This document shows, in pieces, positions 28,088 to 41,196 of a stretch of DNA of 64,000 bases. The stretch is from Entoloma clypeatum. Its lineage: Eukaryota; Basidiomycota; Agaricomycetes; Agaricales; Entolomataceae. The number at the start of each line of letters is the position of its first letter. Positions within the stretch are counted from its first letter, which is position 1. The notes under the pieces were generated by a model that saw nothing but the letters and a program-made list of their open reading frames with translations, was not told where the DNA came from and did not search any database. A program made the translations under genes and the position numbers. The stretch is taken from NCBI GenBank assembly GCA_963565915.1, contig OY751490.1:744001-808000 (forward strand), given 5' to 3'.

Positions 28088-29878
28088 TGGTTATTTTCTC
28101 TTGGGGCGTTAGAAGGGTGTCGTTAGTAGTGAGCGTGGGTTTCTGCGTCATTTTATGAGCTGACTGCGATCTTTATAGATTGTCCTGAGCACCTACGGGC
28201 GTGAAGATCCCTTTATCACGATGGAATATTAATTCGACGCGGGAGGGGGGAGGAAGGGGCAAGCGGGAGGAGGAAAGATGGAAGACCAGGGTCCAGCTCT
28301 CCAAATTGAACCAGCATCATGTGACCGAGTTGTTTGTTTCCAGAAACTCTGGTAAATAACGCGCACCGCCAACCTGAGGCTCTCCTTAAACGACGCTTAA
28401 ACTTTTACTCAAGCTCAAGGTTTTCGTTTCAATTCAGCTTTGAAGCACCCTGAGGCGTTGGGACACTCTACGCCTCCGCTTACATAGTACGTTTCACGTT
28501 GGATGCCTTTTCGATCATCATCATGCCAATCTCCATCTCAACTTGGACTTCTGGTGCCTCGCGACTGCACAATTTGTTATTCTGCAACTAGAAATAATGC
28601 TGGTTGATTTTCCCATAGAGAGACCTCTCGATAGGTGATGAATACCAAAACTGCAAATTATCTTTGCACTGGCGCCACTGTTACATTTTTTGGTGGATCG
28701 TTTGTAGGTGCCACTTCAACTTGGACAGCTGGCCGAGCCGAGCCTTAGCATCCTTGCTTGAGTAGTAATGGGTGCGCAGTGGGCATAGAAGGAGAGAAAA
28801 TAAGAGCATGAACCTTGACATTGCCATACACCACGTTCCATTTCATCCTTCGAAATGAACGAGAATGTCACCCTCGGTGCCAATGCATTCCTGACGGAAC
28901 GTAGCGATAGCTGTGGTGTTGAATTTGCGTACATAGTGAAGCCTATACTATGACAGAACACAGCAGAACACTCGATCTGGCCAAGCTGCCGGCCCTGCTA
29001 CTTGGGTGCTTACTGACATATATATAGGCTAAAGTGGTATCTCAACTGGTACAACATACATACAAATCCATATATAAGGAAAAAGCAATATACAATTGCT
29101 GTGGTCGTCACTGCAAGTGCTGTCCGACCCCCATCCTGCTATCCTACATACTATTAAGCCATATTACAACCTAATACTCGAACGTGAATCGAGGGCCTCG
29201 GCACGAATCTTCCATCGCAGACGGCGGCGTCGACACCCAGGACAAACTCCTTTCACCTATCCTCACATGAGCAGACTGAAAAAAAAGAGCTTGCGAATCG
29301 CTTGCAAAGGCCCACCTTGCTTGCTAATAGACCCCGTGTTTCGCGGTAATACCGGCGGCAGAGGCATCGTCCCCTCTTATCGCAATCTTCTGGATGTAGC
29401 ATGCTGAGGCGACAATATCTGGACAAACAATCGATGACGGCGTCTGGGAGTGCATGGTCGTGCTCGCAAATTTCGTGTCTCATCCAGGTCAGCTGTCGGT
29501 TACACATTGCTCTTGGCTGTTTCGTCGTTTGTGAGTTGGTCGGTTGTCGTCTCTGAGTTATGTATACAGGCGTGCGATGGAGTACCGTCGAAGAGGTGGA
29601 CGTATAGTAGGGGACAATGGACCTCACGTCATACATTTTCCTCCTAAACCCAGAGTTCGAGGAAATAGGGACTGCATTGCGGTTCATAGCCCCTATTCCG
29701 ATCCGGTCTATACAAGCGTCGTCATGTACATGACCATGATGAAGTGTGTCCAAATATTCACTGAAATGTTTCAATCGAACGCGTCAATATTAAAAGGAGA
29801 GACGGAACAGCCAATCACAAAGATAAAAGAGTACACTAAAGAGGTGATTCGCCCAACTCACTCGGCGATTTTTAACGT
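28088..29878. other. Intergenic, nothing recognised
   Basis: About 1.8 kb with only short, non-conserved open frames on both strands. No domain, tRNA or clear repeat found. Confidence 0.5.
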
Positions 29879-31342
29879 TTACAGACAGAAAGGCGTGGAA
29901 GCTGGAATACCGAAATACTGTGGGGCGATAATAAATATTTCAATACAAGAGATTTGTTTAGATATACCGTAAGATGAGCAGGCGTGAAGCCCCTTGAGCG
30001 AATGGAAGCTGAACAGCTTGGATCTTCTCCGTCGGCTGAACATTGTCGAGTAGTTGCTGGACCGGCAGGATCCGGGTTTTGCCAATATTCGATCCCTAGG
30101 GAAATGATGAGATCTGGAAATAAGTGGACAAGACATGCTCTACCGTGGTGGCGGTAGCCCAAACAACTCGGTATGACCGTCGGGACCCTAAGGAAGACTA
30201 TCTTAAATGGAGTATTTGACAATCTTCCGGCAGATTACATACCCATCGTTGCTATGGACCACTTCAATAGCGCTTATAGTTGAGTCAGGGCATAATTGCT
30301 AGAAATCTATACTCACCTCGAAATGCTTGGCTTCCGAATGCTTGGTTCACGTAGTCAGCGAAGAGTTTATTCTACAAAAAAGTAATGAATAACTGGTTGG
30401 ACCACCAGCTTCAAGTTATGTGACGTACACCGATCCTAGGAGCGCCGTATGAATATGTCCGGACGTTACTGATTCAAGAAATGGAATGGTGTCAGCTTGC
30501 TAACAAAGGAAGGGGGTGACACACTGATTTGGAAAGTTGGTCTTCAGTGATACAGCTGCAAGAGTAGATAACGCGCCTCCCAATGAGTGCCCCGTCGTAA
30601 CGATCGTATAGTCTGGATGTGCCGTCATTTGTTGGCATACGATGGTCGTAACTTGCAGGGCGACGGAGTTCCAGCTGCATCACATGAGTCCCCTGAAGGG
30701 CCAGATCAGAGACTCGGGATGGTCTCACGCGACGAGGAAGCCACTATGTACTTTGGTACCCACTAAAGTGATCGTATTCAGGCATCGTCAAGCATTGTCG
30801 TTTGACTCCTTCACCTACCTGGTACGGATACTCCTGGTGTCACATACGGCACGAGGACGATTTGGGCGTCCAATAGAAAGTCGACGAGCGAGAAGCTGCA
30901 CCAAGATTTACGAGGAGGAAATGCAGGGGAGTTTTTGTATTACCTCCCACGAAATGCGACGATGATCTCCTTTCGCGTCTGGTCTCTCGCGACGTATCCC
31001 TGAATGTCGGTCACAATGCTGGAGAACTGGTCAAGGTAACCAGGGCCCGGATTAATCAAGGATGAGACGACTGAATTAGATATTTAGTGTGGTATGATGG
31101 AGGTTTCTCCAGACCTGAAGAACCAAGGTGCTGCCATTCGGACGCGGGCAGACGAGATTGTAAGCGCAGGATGCGTATTTATAGTAATGCACTAAGGATT
31201 CGTATAGTTCTAGGAAGATACTGATCAGAACCAGTCGTGTAAATCTCTGATTCTCTGACAACTCACCCGAGGGAATGCAATGGGGACTTGGATCGGCCAC
31301 TCTAGGGATTGTGACGCTTTCATCGCGAGTTGGCTTGGACAT
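29879..31342 (-). CDS. Class 3 (fungal) lipase
   Basis: A multi-exon gene on the minus strand. ATG at 31342 (MSKPTRDESV), then intron, then ELYESLVHYYKYASCAYNLVCPRPNGSTLVLQ, DIQGYVARDQTRKEIIVAFRG, FLLDAQIVLVPYVTP, the nucleophile elbow TIVTTGHSLGGALSTLAA, RTYSYGAPRIG, NDGVPTVIPSCLGYRHHG with the acid Asp and the His, and a last exon HLTYFGIPASTPFCL ending at TAA 29879. The Ser-Asp-His triad of lipase class 3 (Rhizomucor-type) is complete, so it should hydrolyse acylglycerols or related esters. Introns are about 50 nt, each traceable by a smooth join. The predicted N-terminus has no clear signal peptide. Divergent from the DPB11-like gene with only 177 bp between the start codons. Confidence 0.85.
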
Positions 31343-31519
31343 GATGGTTTCTGATCATGAATAGAACAGTGACTCTAACTTCCTAAGGACTTGAGCAGTC
31401 TGGCCCTCATCTAGGATATCCACGTGATACTTTAGGGCGGGCATTATCGTGAAATCTCGTTCCCGGTTCTGGCTGGAAACCGACATCCCGACAGTTCTTA
31501 TTTTCTTCTGCCTTTCCCC

Positions 31520-34500
31520 ATGAAACGGCGGGGAAATAAATCCACCAAGGTGCCATATTACACCTTATACGCCACCAATTGACTCATCTGCGGAAAGGTA
31601 CCCAACGTCAAACTTCGGCCGGCGCAAGAAGGCGCGTTCTCGCGACCCCGACAGACCGAGTCGTCTGTTTGGGTCCAGGATAGTCAGTTTGGGAGCGATG
31701 ACACGACCATCATGGATCTGTGCCCTAGGCCGTTCAAGGGAGTTGTGGTATGCGCGACGGGTATGGTCGATAAGGTACGTGGCTGGACATGACTTTACGT
31801 GAGGCATGGGTCTGAAGTAGCTATGATTGAAGCCGACTCTCTTCAAGCAAGCAGTGGAACTGGGGGCGGCTGCGACAACGGCTTTGACGGACAAAGTCAC
31901 TCATTTGGTGGCAGGGGATCACGGCGGGGCGAAGTACATGGTAAGAGTTTAACCCACCGCTGCGTCCTTGAGGTTTCGTAACTTCTTTCACTCAGTGCGC
32001 ACTGGAGCGCAAGATTCCGATACTCACCGCTGCATGGATAACGGATAGTTATCAAATCTGGCTGAGGGGGGACGACGTTGATCTGGAAGAAGTGCGCTGT
32101 CAATATCTCTTACCGATGTTTTCATAATCTCTTTCTTTTTTCAGAGTGTTGAAACCCACCGCCTTCCTGTCTTCTCAGGAGTCGTGCTATGTCCATCTGG
32201 AATCACGCAAATAACTGTGCGTACCGAGATCAACAAACTTGTCACCCGACATGGTGGAATATACCTCAAGAACCTCGAACGACCGGTTAGGGTGACGCAC
32301 CTCCTCTGTTCTGGCGACGAAGAGACGGACAAGATGAAATACGCAGAGAAGTTCAACGAACGAGGGGAAGCCAACGTTCATCTTGTCTGGGAAGAATGGT
32401 TCTGGGATTCCCTCGAGTTCGGCGGTACGAGATATATATGTCGAGCCGCTTATGGGATTCAAGTTTGTGCCAGGCAGGTTCGACGAGGAAAAGTATCAAG
32501 TGAGGCGTCCTAGGCCTCAACCGAAGAAGTCTCAAATGCGTGCGTATCTTGGATCGCAATTGTCCTTTTTTTTTTCCCTTCCAGTAATATATGATGGCTT
32601 CTCAGCGGCTACGTCTCCCCCTCCATCATCGTCGCCATCCTCTGCACCAGAACAAAACGAATCATCATCAAACAGTCGAAATCTGCCACAGGAAGAGAGC
32701 ATACCCGAAGAAGAACTTGCAGTAAAACGGTTACCAGCCACCACCCTCCAAGTATGGGGAAGCCTGCTGGGGCGACGGGGTTATGAGGTATCAGATGGCC
32801 AACTCATTCGAAGTCCAACGAAAGCCCGTCCTCCCCCTGTCGTCATAGTCGATGAACCGCCTGAGAAAGGAAACGGGAGTGTGATATCTCAATTCCGGCG
32901 CTCCAATTCGTTCGCACCGGCGAGACCTGAGGCATCGTCAGCTAGGCCACAGCCGTTCAGGAGGACCAAGACGACCTCGGCTGTGGATCCCAGGGGGCGT
33001 CGAGGTGGATCGTTGATGGTCTCGGCTGTGCCTGAGGTAGAAAAAGTTGGCGAGAGCTCGACTTCAGCCGCTGCTGTTGCTGCTGCTGCTGCTGTTTCTA
33101 ATATCTTTGGTGGTGCCAAGTTTAGTGTCCTGGGAGAGGCCAGGAGTCCCAGCGTACGGAGTGCTATTGAGGAAAATGGCGGAAGGATGGTTTTGGGTGT
33201 GGAAGACGAGGATGTGGATTTTATCGTCGTGCGACTGGTTAGGTGAATATTTGTTTCTTCATGCGAGAAAGAGGATTGTATTTCTGACAGGCTGTTTTTA
33301 TTTTTATGTTATAGCGGGAGCAAGCTTTATCGTGAAGAGGCTGATGAATCCCTGCGGAAAAAGTATCGGACGGAATGTTGGTTGGAGCGGTGCATCTTTG
33401 AAGATCGAATATGCTTTCCGGAAGAGCATGTAACATTTGTGCCTTTAAGCATTCAAACACCTGTACCAGGTTGGCCCTGCCTCTGCTTCTGTGTTCACAT
33501 GGATGATTCTCATTATCTATTCAAGGCGTAGACAGGGTTACTGTAAGTTATTCTGGCCTGGATCAGTCGGAAGCGTGTTTTGTCACAAGGCTTCTTCGAG
33601 CCTTGGGTGGGTAGCATTATGTTGTTATTTGCACCTTCCTCACCTCTTGTTCAGGCGTAAACCTCGCACAGTTTTTCTCCCGAAAAACAACGCATCTTCT
33701 GTGCCCGTCTGGAAGTGGTGTCAAGTATGACAAGGCGCGCGAATGGCGAATACCGGTTATCACGATAGAGTGGTTGGCGGCGATGGCTTCTCGTGGATCT
33801 ATTCCTCCTGTTTCTCATTTTTTGGTGGCAGGTTGTGATGTCGCTGGGCGACCTCATTTGGAGAATGTAATGGATGTGGAGGCGGATCCCAAGGGAAAGG
33901 GGAAGGGAATTGACAAAGGGAAGGGAAAGGTGCTTGCTGAACCGACTGTGATCCCCCCTGGTGTGGAAGGTAAGCACGTTTTGGAGGCATACAATTCTTT
34001 TGACCCTTCTAACAACTGCTCAGGCGGTAATGCTACCAGGAACGACGATGGCGTTTCTGATCACAATAGGCTGGATGGCCAGAGACCTCCTTCACCTCAT
34101 AGAGCCCCCCTTCAAACCGTCTCGTTTGGTCGACCCACCGGCGCATTGGGTGGATACCCTGAACCACAGCAGCCTGATCCGCCGGTATCAACCCCCTCTC
34201 GTCGCAAGCCGCCTCTGGAACCCCCGCTGTTTGGGAGAGCGGCAGGATCCCTGTCTGAAACGCAAAGTTCCATTACGACGCCGACACGGACGGGCTCTGA
34301 GCCTGTCGTGCGGACCACGCCCAGATCCTCGCGTCCCAAACCGTCTGAGCCGACGCGGGCGGAGATAGAGCGGGAGCGGAAGCAGGCGCGGATACCGTCG
34401 TCAAAGTCTCCGTCGCCGATGAAGATGCCGGTGCGACAGCAGAAGTTGAAACGGGTGCCGACGGAGCTGCCGGGGAGTCCTTCGGAAGCGGCGGCGAGGG

Positions 34501-34999
34501 CGTTGCAGGAGAGTATTGAGTCGTTGTTGGGGAAGAGGGACTCGCCTGGGGGTGAGGCTGTTGTGAATGTGCGGCCTGGGAAGCGGCCTAGGGGGAGGCC
34601 GTTGAAGGTGGGCTTTGATAGGCTTTTTTTTTCTGCCCTTTTTTTTTTGAGGAATGACCCTTTTTTTTTTTGGTTGCGCAGAAGACGACGACACGGCAGC
34701 AGATGTCGGATGGTCAGTTTTCGGAGATCTCGTCGATTCCGGTGGCGGTGTTTGATGATTCGATGATGAGCCCGTTTGACGCGTTTGATGATTTCAGTTT
34801 GCCGGAGCAGCATGTTGTGGATGATACGATGCGGATTACGTATGAGGATCCGGGGCAGAGGGAGGAGAGGAGGAGGTTGATGAGTTTGTGGAAGGGTGCT
34901 GGGGCTGGGGCTGGGAAGGGTGGGGATGGGGATGGGGGGATGGGGGGTGGAGATGGAGGGGTGAGGGCGAGGAGGAGTTTGAGGATTGCTGGATTTTAG
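31520..34999 (+). CDS. DPB11: DPB11/Rad4/TopBP1-like replication and checkpoint protein, four BRCT domains
   Basis: ATG at 31520 (MKRRGNKSTK), 48-nt intron 31550-31597, then VPNVKLRPAQEGAFSRP. BRCT1 starts at CPRPFKGVVVCATGMVDK, continues LGAAATTALTDKVTHLVAGDHGG and ends near 32090. BRCT2 begins LPVFSGVVLCPSGI and contains HLVWEEWFWDSLEFGG. A long Ser/Pro/Arg linker follows. BRCT3 starts FGGAKFSVLGEA and has the Trp in TECWLERCIFEDR. BRCT4 is VTVSYSGLDQSEACFV...KTTHLLCPSG...VITIEWLAAMA. The tail is basic (GKRPRGRPLK) and ends RRSLRIAGF, stop 34997-34999. The N-terminal BRCT pair plus a second pair is the arrangement of yeast Dpb11 and fission yeast Rad4/Cut5, which bring phosphorylated Sld2/Sld3 to origins and activate the ATR checkpoint. 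The last intron (about 34608-34680) has long T runs. Some central splice sites are approximate. Confidence 0.85.
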
Positions 35000-35331
35000 G
35001 TTGTGGGTGTTATTAAAATGGGTTGGTGGGTGAAGTAGGGGATGAAATTTTGTTGTGATTGTCGTTTATATACTTATTACTTGACTGGTATTAACGTTTC
35101 AATAAAGTCGGCGTCTTTGTGGCCCTGACACAGCCACTACTGCTGATTTTCCTCAACCACGACGATGGAGGCTCGACGCTGACTGCCTCAGATTTATGGC
35201 TTTTCTTCATCTCTCCAGCTTACTGGTTTCTTCCTCTGGACCAACATAAAACCTTGGTCTCATACACATCATTCAATCGGCTTTTCTAGACTCTTCCAAA
35301 CCACAACTTCAAGCTCTAAAAGATCGCGGAA

Positions 35332-38300
35332 ATGGCGGCACAAACGAGGGCTGAACCCATGAACTCGTCCCCGCATCACCCAAAGGTGAAGGTCTCGACG
35401 ACCGTTCCCGACAACGGCCTGTTTGTCGCAGGCACCCACGTCTCCGGCAGGATGGAGATGGAATGCAGGGCAGACAAAGGCCTTGCAATCGGCGACATGA
35501 TAGTTGAACTTTTTGCGTCGCAAGGTAACGCCTGCATTCGTCCGAAAGAGAGCTCAATCATCGAACAGAATTTAGAGCTGACGTCCCGAGACCATTCGGC
35601 AACATCCACATTTCTGCATAGCCGCAGGCTCTTCCAGGGCCCAGGACTTCCTCCATCGAACGCCGTGCAGGCGTACCCGCAACCCGGCGACCCACCGTTA
35701 CCAAAGAACTACTACCACGCGCGGCGCGGCCTCTCAACTTTTCTCTTCCGGATCCCGCTTCCTTCCTCTTCGCCGTCCTCCATCCGGTTCGGCGGCAGCC
35801 TCGCACGGGTGAAGTACGAGCTTCGCGCGACCGTGGCTGTGATTTGGAAGGGCGAACGACGGCTAGTTACGCACACGCGTGAAGTCGATGTCGTGGAGAG
35901 TTGGGAAGTCGATTTTTCGAGGGTAGACCCGGAGGGAATTGTTGTGGGCGAGCATGGCAAGATCTGGGCGCAGGGAAAAGTCATAGGCGGCATGATCGTT
36001 GCCGGCGAACCTGGGTGTTTGGAGTTGCAGGTCAAGAACCACTCCACCAAGAAAGTACGTATGGAACGATTGACCCTTGCGAAAAAAAAAAACGGTGCTC
36101 ATAAGAACCCAGAATACGGGTCTTACACTTTCTCTGGGACGACAACTTCTGTTGCCTGGCGCAAAGGCCAGTGAGAAGCAGGCAGCCCTGCAGATCTCGG
36201 ACGTACTCACCACGGTCCCGTTCCGTGGGCCCGAATACATCATTCACCCCGGCGCAGAGGGCGTCGCCAGCCTCGTATTCGACGTTCCAAAGGGCGCTAG
36301 AGGCGCCAAAGGCGGCATGCTCGGCGACGAATCAGAAGGCCGGACTGCTGAATCCCTGTTTGAGGTGCGGTGCACGCTGAGCGTCACGATTAACATGGGC
36401 ATTGGAACGTCAGTGATCCATTGCAAAATCCAGTTCTTTTTCTTTTTGGATTTTACGTCTTACATATATAATATTTACAGGAAAGACATCCAATTGAACC
36501 TCCCGGTGGCTATTATCCACCCTGCCGCGCTCCCCGAACTAGAACAACCAGGGCTGTATGCGCCTGCACCGTATAATATCGCGGCGTACTCGGACCTACC
36601 ACTACCTGTACCTTTCCCCCCTCATCTTGCCCTCCAGCAAACGGGCCCATACTTGCACCCCATGTCTCCACCGATTCCCGCCGCATATATCGATGAAGCG
36701 CAGGGCCGAGTATGGCTTCCGCCGCCGGTCCCACACACGCCCCAGCCCCAGCCCGTCCTGCACCACAACCACCATCACTACGTCCCATCCCTACTCCCGG
36801 AGAACCAACCCCACAACAACCACAACAACCACGTTCTAACTTCTCCCCCGCCACCCATCATCCCCGTGTACCTCCCACCGCGGCCACTGAGTGCCGACGG
36901 TCCATACGGCAGGATCGGGATGGGCCGCCCGCCGCGCCATTCGCAGCAGTTGTTGTTATCGGACTATGATGATGATGTAGAGCCGGAAGAGGGCAAGGAG
37001 AGGGACGTGCGGCATCGCTCGGTGTCGCCGAGGTCTCATCGGTTCCCGTTGCCCCAGCCCACGGCGACACAGTTTGGGCCGCTGCCTCCCCCAGTTCTGC
37101 TCGGCCCGTCGTGTGGTGAACATAATAATAATGAGGTGGTGGTACACTCCCCGCGTCCGTACGTGAGATCGTACTCGACGTCGACGAATAAGAGCGAGAG
37201 GGTGGAGGAGCTCGAGAGGATGGCGGAGGAGGAGGAGGAGATTCTTGCGGGGGGTGATTTACTGGGTTTGGCGGTGTCGCCTGTGGGGAGGAATAAGAAG
37301 AAGTCGTTGGAAGGTGCTTCGTCTGGGGATGTTAACAAGACGCTGCCTAGGACGCCGTTGGGTAGTGTCAATGTCAGTTTTAGAGGCCCGGGGAAGGGAG
37401 GGGAGGAGGAAGGTAGTGGTAAAGGGGAGGCGGATCGTCCTGTTCTCCCAACCCCTGCCTCCGAGCTCGAGCTCGAGCTCAACCCCACCCCCAGCGGTGT
37501 CGCCATCTCGCGCGTCCGGCTCCCTTTCAAATCCAAGCTCCCTCTCAAACCCAAGTCGACCGAGGTGGCCCCTTTCAAACCCAAGTCAACCCATCTCCAC
37601 CTAGACAGCCCGCGGAACAACGTTGAGACCTCGGCAGACAACGATCTCAATCTCACCAAAGCCCCGGCAACGCCCCAAGCTGCGATCACGCCTGTTAAGC
37701 TGCCGTCCAAATTGAGATCTGAGGGTGTACACGTGCCGTTGGATGGTATGAGTGGGAGGCTGCTGGCGTTAGATGATATGACTGGACGGCTCCTGCCCTC
37801 AGACGGCCGGACGGAGAGCGGGCTGGATGCGCTGGAGCGGCGTCTGCTGGCTGAGGTTGGGACGCGCAAGGTGGATTTCGTGGATGGGGACGGCGGGCGC
37901 AGGGTGCCGGATGTGCGGAGCGTTGTTGTGGGTGTGCAACCGATTGATATTCCTGGTCGGGATCGGGATGGAAGGGGGGCAAGGACGGGGCAGGAGGAGG
38001 GGTTGCCGTTGAATGATTCGGCGATTTCGAGTTTGGCGCTGGCGGGGGAGGGGGTGGGGGTGGGGGTTGCTGCGGGTTTGCTCGTACCAGAGCCGGAGAG
38101 GGAGAGGGAACATGAGGGGGATGGGGATTCAGATGAGAGGACGCACAGAGGAGGAGAAGGAGAAGGAGGGGGAGGGAGGTCGAGTGGGTCTGCTGGGTCG
38201 AGGAGGAGGGTGTCGGGGAGGAGTTGGGGGGAGAACGGGAGGGGACGGCGCAGGAAGAGCGATGATGAGCGGGAGAGGGAAAGGGTGGGTGGTGGGAAGA

Positions 38301-39739
38301 AGAAACACAAGAAGAAGGATGGGACTAAGAAGGCTGAGGCTGCGAAAGGGAGGGTTGCGGCGTGGTTGGGTGGGATTGAACCTGAGGTTCCGCCGTTGGA
38401 GGAGGATGTGATGAGGGAGCCAGGCCCGGCGTTTTTGGTTGAGCCGGATGTTCTTTCTTCCGTGGCCGTTGATGAAGACGGGTGGAACCCCATCGAAGCT
38501 GAGATGAAAGACGAGCATAAGCCTGGTGCGGTCGTGGCAGAGGTCTCATCGGCTCCCAATCCTCGTTCTTCGGGGTTCGTGCCGATTGGGACGTTGAAAC
38601 ATGATACTTTGCAACACCGCCGCTTCCATGTACCGCCCAAGGAATCGACGGTGGTGGTGGAGGCGAAGCATGTCACTGATCTTTGGTCATCGTCATCACC
38701 ACCCCTTGCTGCTGCGGTCAATGCAGCTCCTCATCTTTGGTCACCCTCGACCCACACTGTTCAATCGATCAGAACCGACAGAAGGGTGTCGCCACCTTCT
38801 TCGGCCGCCGTTGGTGCGAATCGTCACGAGGGCAATGCTGAGAAACCCTTGACGACGGTACCCAAACATTTTGCCCCTTCAGCTGTGGGCCCGGTAAAGA
38901 AGGTGGTCGTCCACCAGCCATCGCCGCGGGCACCCGCCTTCCCTCCTCCGCGCGGTAAACAAGATCCAGAAGTCAAGTACGATCTTCGCTCAGCCCGAGG
39001 AGGAAGGGGTGGGCAGGTTACGGCAATTGCGTCGATTTGGGGTTCATCTGGAGGTCTCGCTGCCGCCGCGGATTCAGCAAGTCAGGGTGCCCAAGTGAAG
39101 AAATCAATACCAATCGCAGACGATCGCCTCGCTGTGGCATCTAGATCTATACGAGCACCGAGCATGAAACCGATCTTGGAGGATTCGAACAAGAACGCTG
39201 TCAATGTCCCTTCAGCAGCGCCGCCCTTCAAAGTTTCCCAGGGGCCGAAGCCCTTGAAGGTGGAGCGGACCTACTCCCGTGATTCGCCTAAGAAGGTCAA
39301 CGTCAATCCTAACCCCAAGCTTGCCCAAGCCCGCGTCCCGTCGAAGTCGTTATCGATTGCCAGCAACCCATCTCGGTCCACTCCGGCTTACGGCGTGGAG
39401 CCCAACAAGTCCGTGGAATTCATGGCCAAACGTGCACGACCTCTTGTCAAGTCCGCATCTATACCCGTCCCCGCGATCGTATCGTCTTCACACGCGACCC
39501 CCATGCTGTCATCCACCGCGTCGCTCGCACGACCCGCTGGTGCTCCCAAGGTTGTCAAGTCTACCTGTGTCAGAGTCGTTGGCAACGAGATGGTGGTGAC
39601 ATCCCAGGCCTCGCCTTCCCTGGTGGTCAAACAGGCGCCTCCTTGTTCTTCTCCTTCTTCTCCTCCCAAGGGAGATTTGGCGTTTGGGCAAGCGAGGCTC
39701 CGTGATCTGATCAAGAAATACCAAGGACAAGGTGCTTAG
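35332..39739 (+). CDS. Arrestin-domain protein with very long disordered tail, about 1408 aa
   Basis: Exons 35332-35524, 35576-36054, 36113-36408 and 36481-39739; introns of 51, 58 and 72 nt, all GT-AG; total 4227 nt in frame. The N-terminal arrestin fold starts KVKVSTTVPDNGLFVAGTHVSGRMEMEC and includes ELTSRDHSATSTFLH. The C-terminal arrestin fold begins GLTLSLGRQLLLPG and includes TTVPFRGPEYIIHPG. The remaining two thirds are low-complexity: Pro/His-rich (HHNHHHY), acidic, Ser/Arg and Lys-rich, ending LRDLIKKYQGQGA. Fungal arrestin-related proteins act as adaptors for ubiquitin ligases in endocytosis of permeases. A PPxY motif was not obvious. Two of the introns are passable when unspliced (51 and 72 nt are multiples of three), so mis-annotation is easy. 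Confidence 0.85.
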
Positions 39740-40309
39740 ATCTAGATTTGATCTGTTTTTTTTTTTCGTCAATGTTTTGTGCTGCCCTTTTTCTACGTAT
39801 GTACAGCTTACAGGTCTTCTTTTTTTTTAATAAATTTTTTGTATTCTAAGGACTATGTATCGTCCCTATTCATCTCTCTCGTATCGTTATTATCATTTGT
39901 TCTTTTTTGCTGTCAGTTTTATCTTCTTTCCCACTACATATCTTGACTCCCTGTAACGACCTCATGACGCTTTATGAGAACCATTTGTGAAATATATTGA
40001 TTTATCGGGAGAGAATACACCTGTTAAGTTACAACATTAAGTACGTGGGGGGAAGGGGGGAGGGAGCAGGCTAGCGAGAGATGTGCGCTGCACTATACAA
40101 CGAGGAAGTTTAGGCTACAGTCGCATTTACCAAGGAGAGAAAAGCAGACGCGCGCGCGTGCGGGGCGGAAATAAATACAAGTCCATCTTGAACGGTTTAG
40201 TATAGCGTAACACGGAGGGGCGGCTGGGTGGGGTGGGCTTCGGTGGGCCGGTGTTTGGGTCACCCACAACAATCCCGACGACATGGGGGGGAGGGGGGGC
40301 TGGAGACGA

Positions 40310-41196
40310 TCAAGGTTCGTCGTCCAGGAGCTCGATATGAAACTGTCTCCAGTCCATGCTGTGCGAAGGGTCGAACCAGTCCAGGGTCTCCTCGACTCCC
40401 GTTAATGGCTCCGGGGTCGGCGATCGGCTGTTCTCTGCCAGAGACTCCGCCAACGCGTGGCCTGCCTTCGCCCGACTCGGAGACTGAGGGTAGGAGGATT
40501 GGTAGTAAGAATGGTGGGATTGCTGTTGTTGTTGTTGTTTTTGTTGTTGCGAGGGGAGGGGCAGGACATCGTGGAAATGGTGGAATGGACGGTCGGAAGA
40601 AGGGGAAGAGGGGGACTCTGCAAAGGATAGGAAGGATCTGGGGTTGTTGATCGAGGTTGTGGAAAGAGGTGAGAGTAAAAGAGAGTCGCTGAAGAACGAG
40701 TTGGATTGGGGGGATGCGGCGAACGGGTCGATAGGTTGGATTGAAGAGCTTTCTTCTGAGCTGGAGATAGCAAAACAAAATGAAAAAAGTGAGCGATTGA
40801 GGCAAACCGTCGCGGAAGTAAGGTTAGTGCTCACCTTTGGGAACTGTCGGATGCGCTGCTGGCGGATAGGCAGGCGTCATCTGACATGTCTAGAGAGTTC
40901 CCCTTGCTTGCAGGAGGTGGACTTGTAGTGCGGTGCAAGATCCAGGATGAGAAGGTGAGCGACAGACGCTGAGAAGATCTTCTTGACTTGGTGGGAGAGG
41001 GGGGTAACGTCGGGGATGTGGGGCGTGATTGAGAGCGACGCCCCGAGTGCGTAGAGTTCGCACTATCGCTGCATGGCGGAGTGGGGCTCGTCGTGCGGAA
41101 GCCGCCACCAACAGACTTCTCGGGGCTGAAGGACATGCTTCCTGAGCGATTGACCATTGCTTTGAAGCCTGATGAGAAGAATTCGGAATACGACAT
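40310..41196 (-). CDS. Ser/Pro/Gln-rich protein of unknown function, 270 aa
   Basis: Two exons, 41196-40835 and 40760-40310, with a 74-nt intron (GTGAGC...CTCCAG); the join gives 271 codons. It starts MSYSEFFSSGFKAMVNRSGSMSFSPEKS, has a Ser/Arg-rich block (SPTKSRRSSQRLSL, likely phosphorylation sites), a Gln tract (QQQKQQQQQQ) and a conserved-looking acidic end ETLDWFDPSHSMDWRQFHIELLDDEP. No catalytic domain is recognised. It is convergent with the arrestin gene. Confidence 0.65.

Noticed and set aside
29253..29774. 173-codon minus-strand frame in the intergenic region
   Set aside because: No domain and no supporting intron or start context; it looks like chance.
31565..31900. 111-codon minus-strand frame as a gene
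   Set aside because: It is antisense to the first exons of the DPB11-like gene, whose BRCT1 motifs and introns account for the region.
34608..34680. T-rich runs as a terminator or sequencing artefact
   Set aside because: They lie within a GT-AG intron of the DPB11-like gene and the join on both sides keeps the frame.
37036..38721. 561-codon open frame antisense to the arrestin gene
   Set aside because: It is a shadow of the low-complexity, GC-rich arrestin tail; composition mirrors the sense strand and no domain is present.
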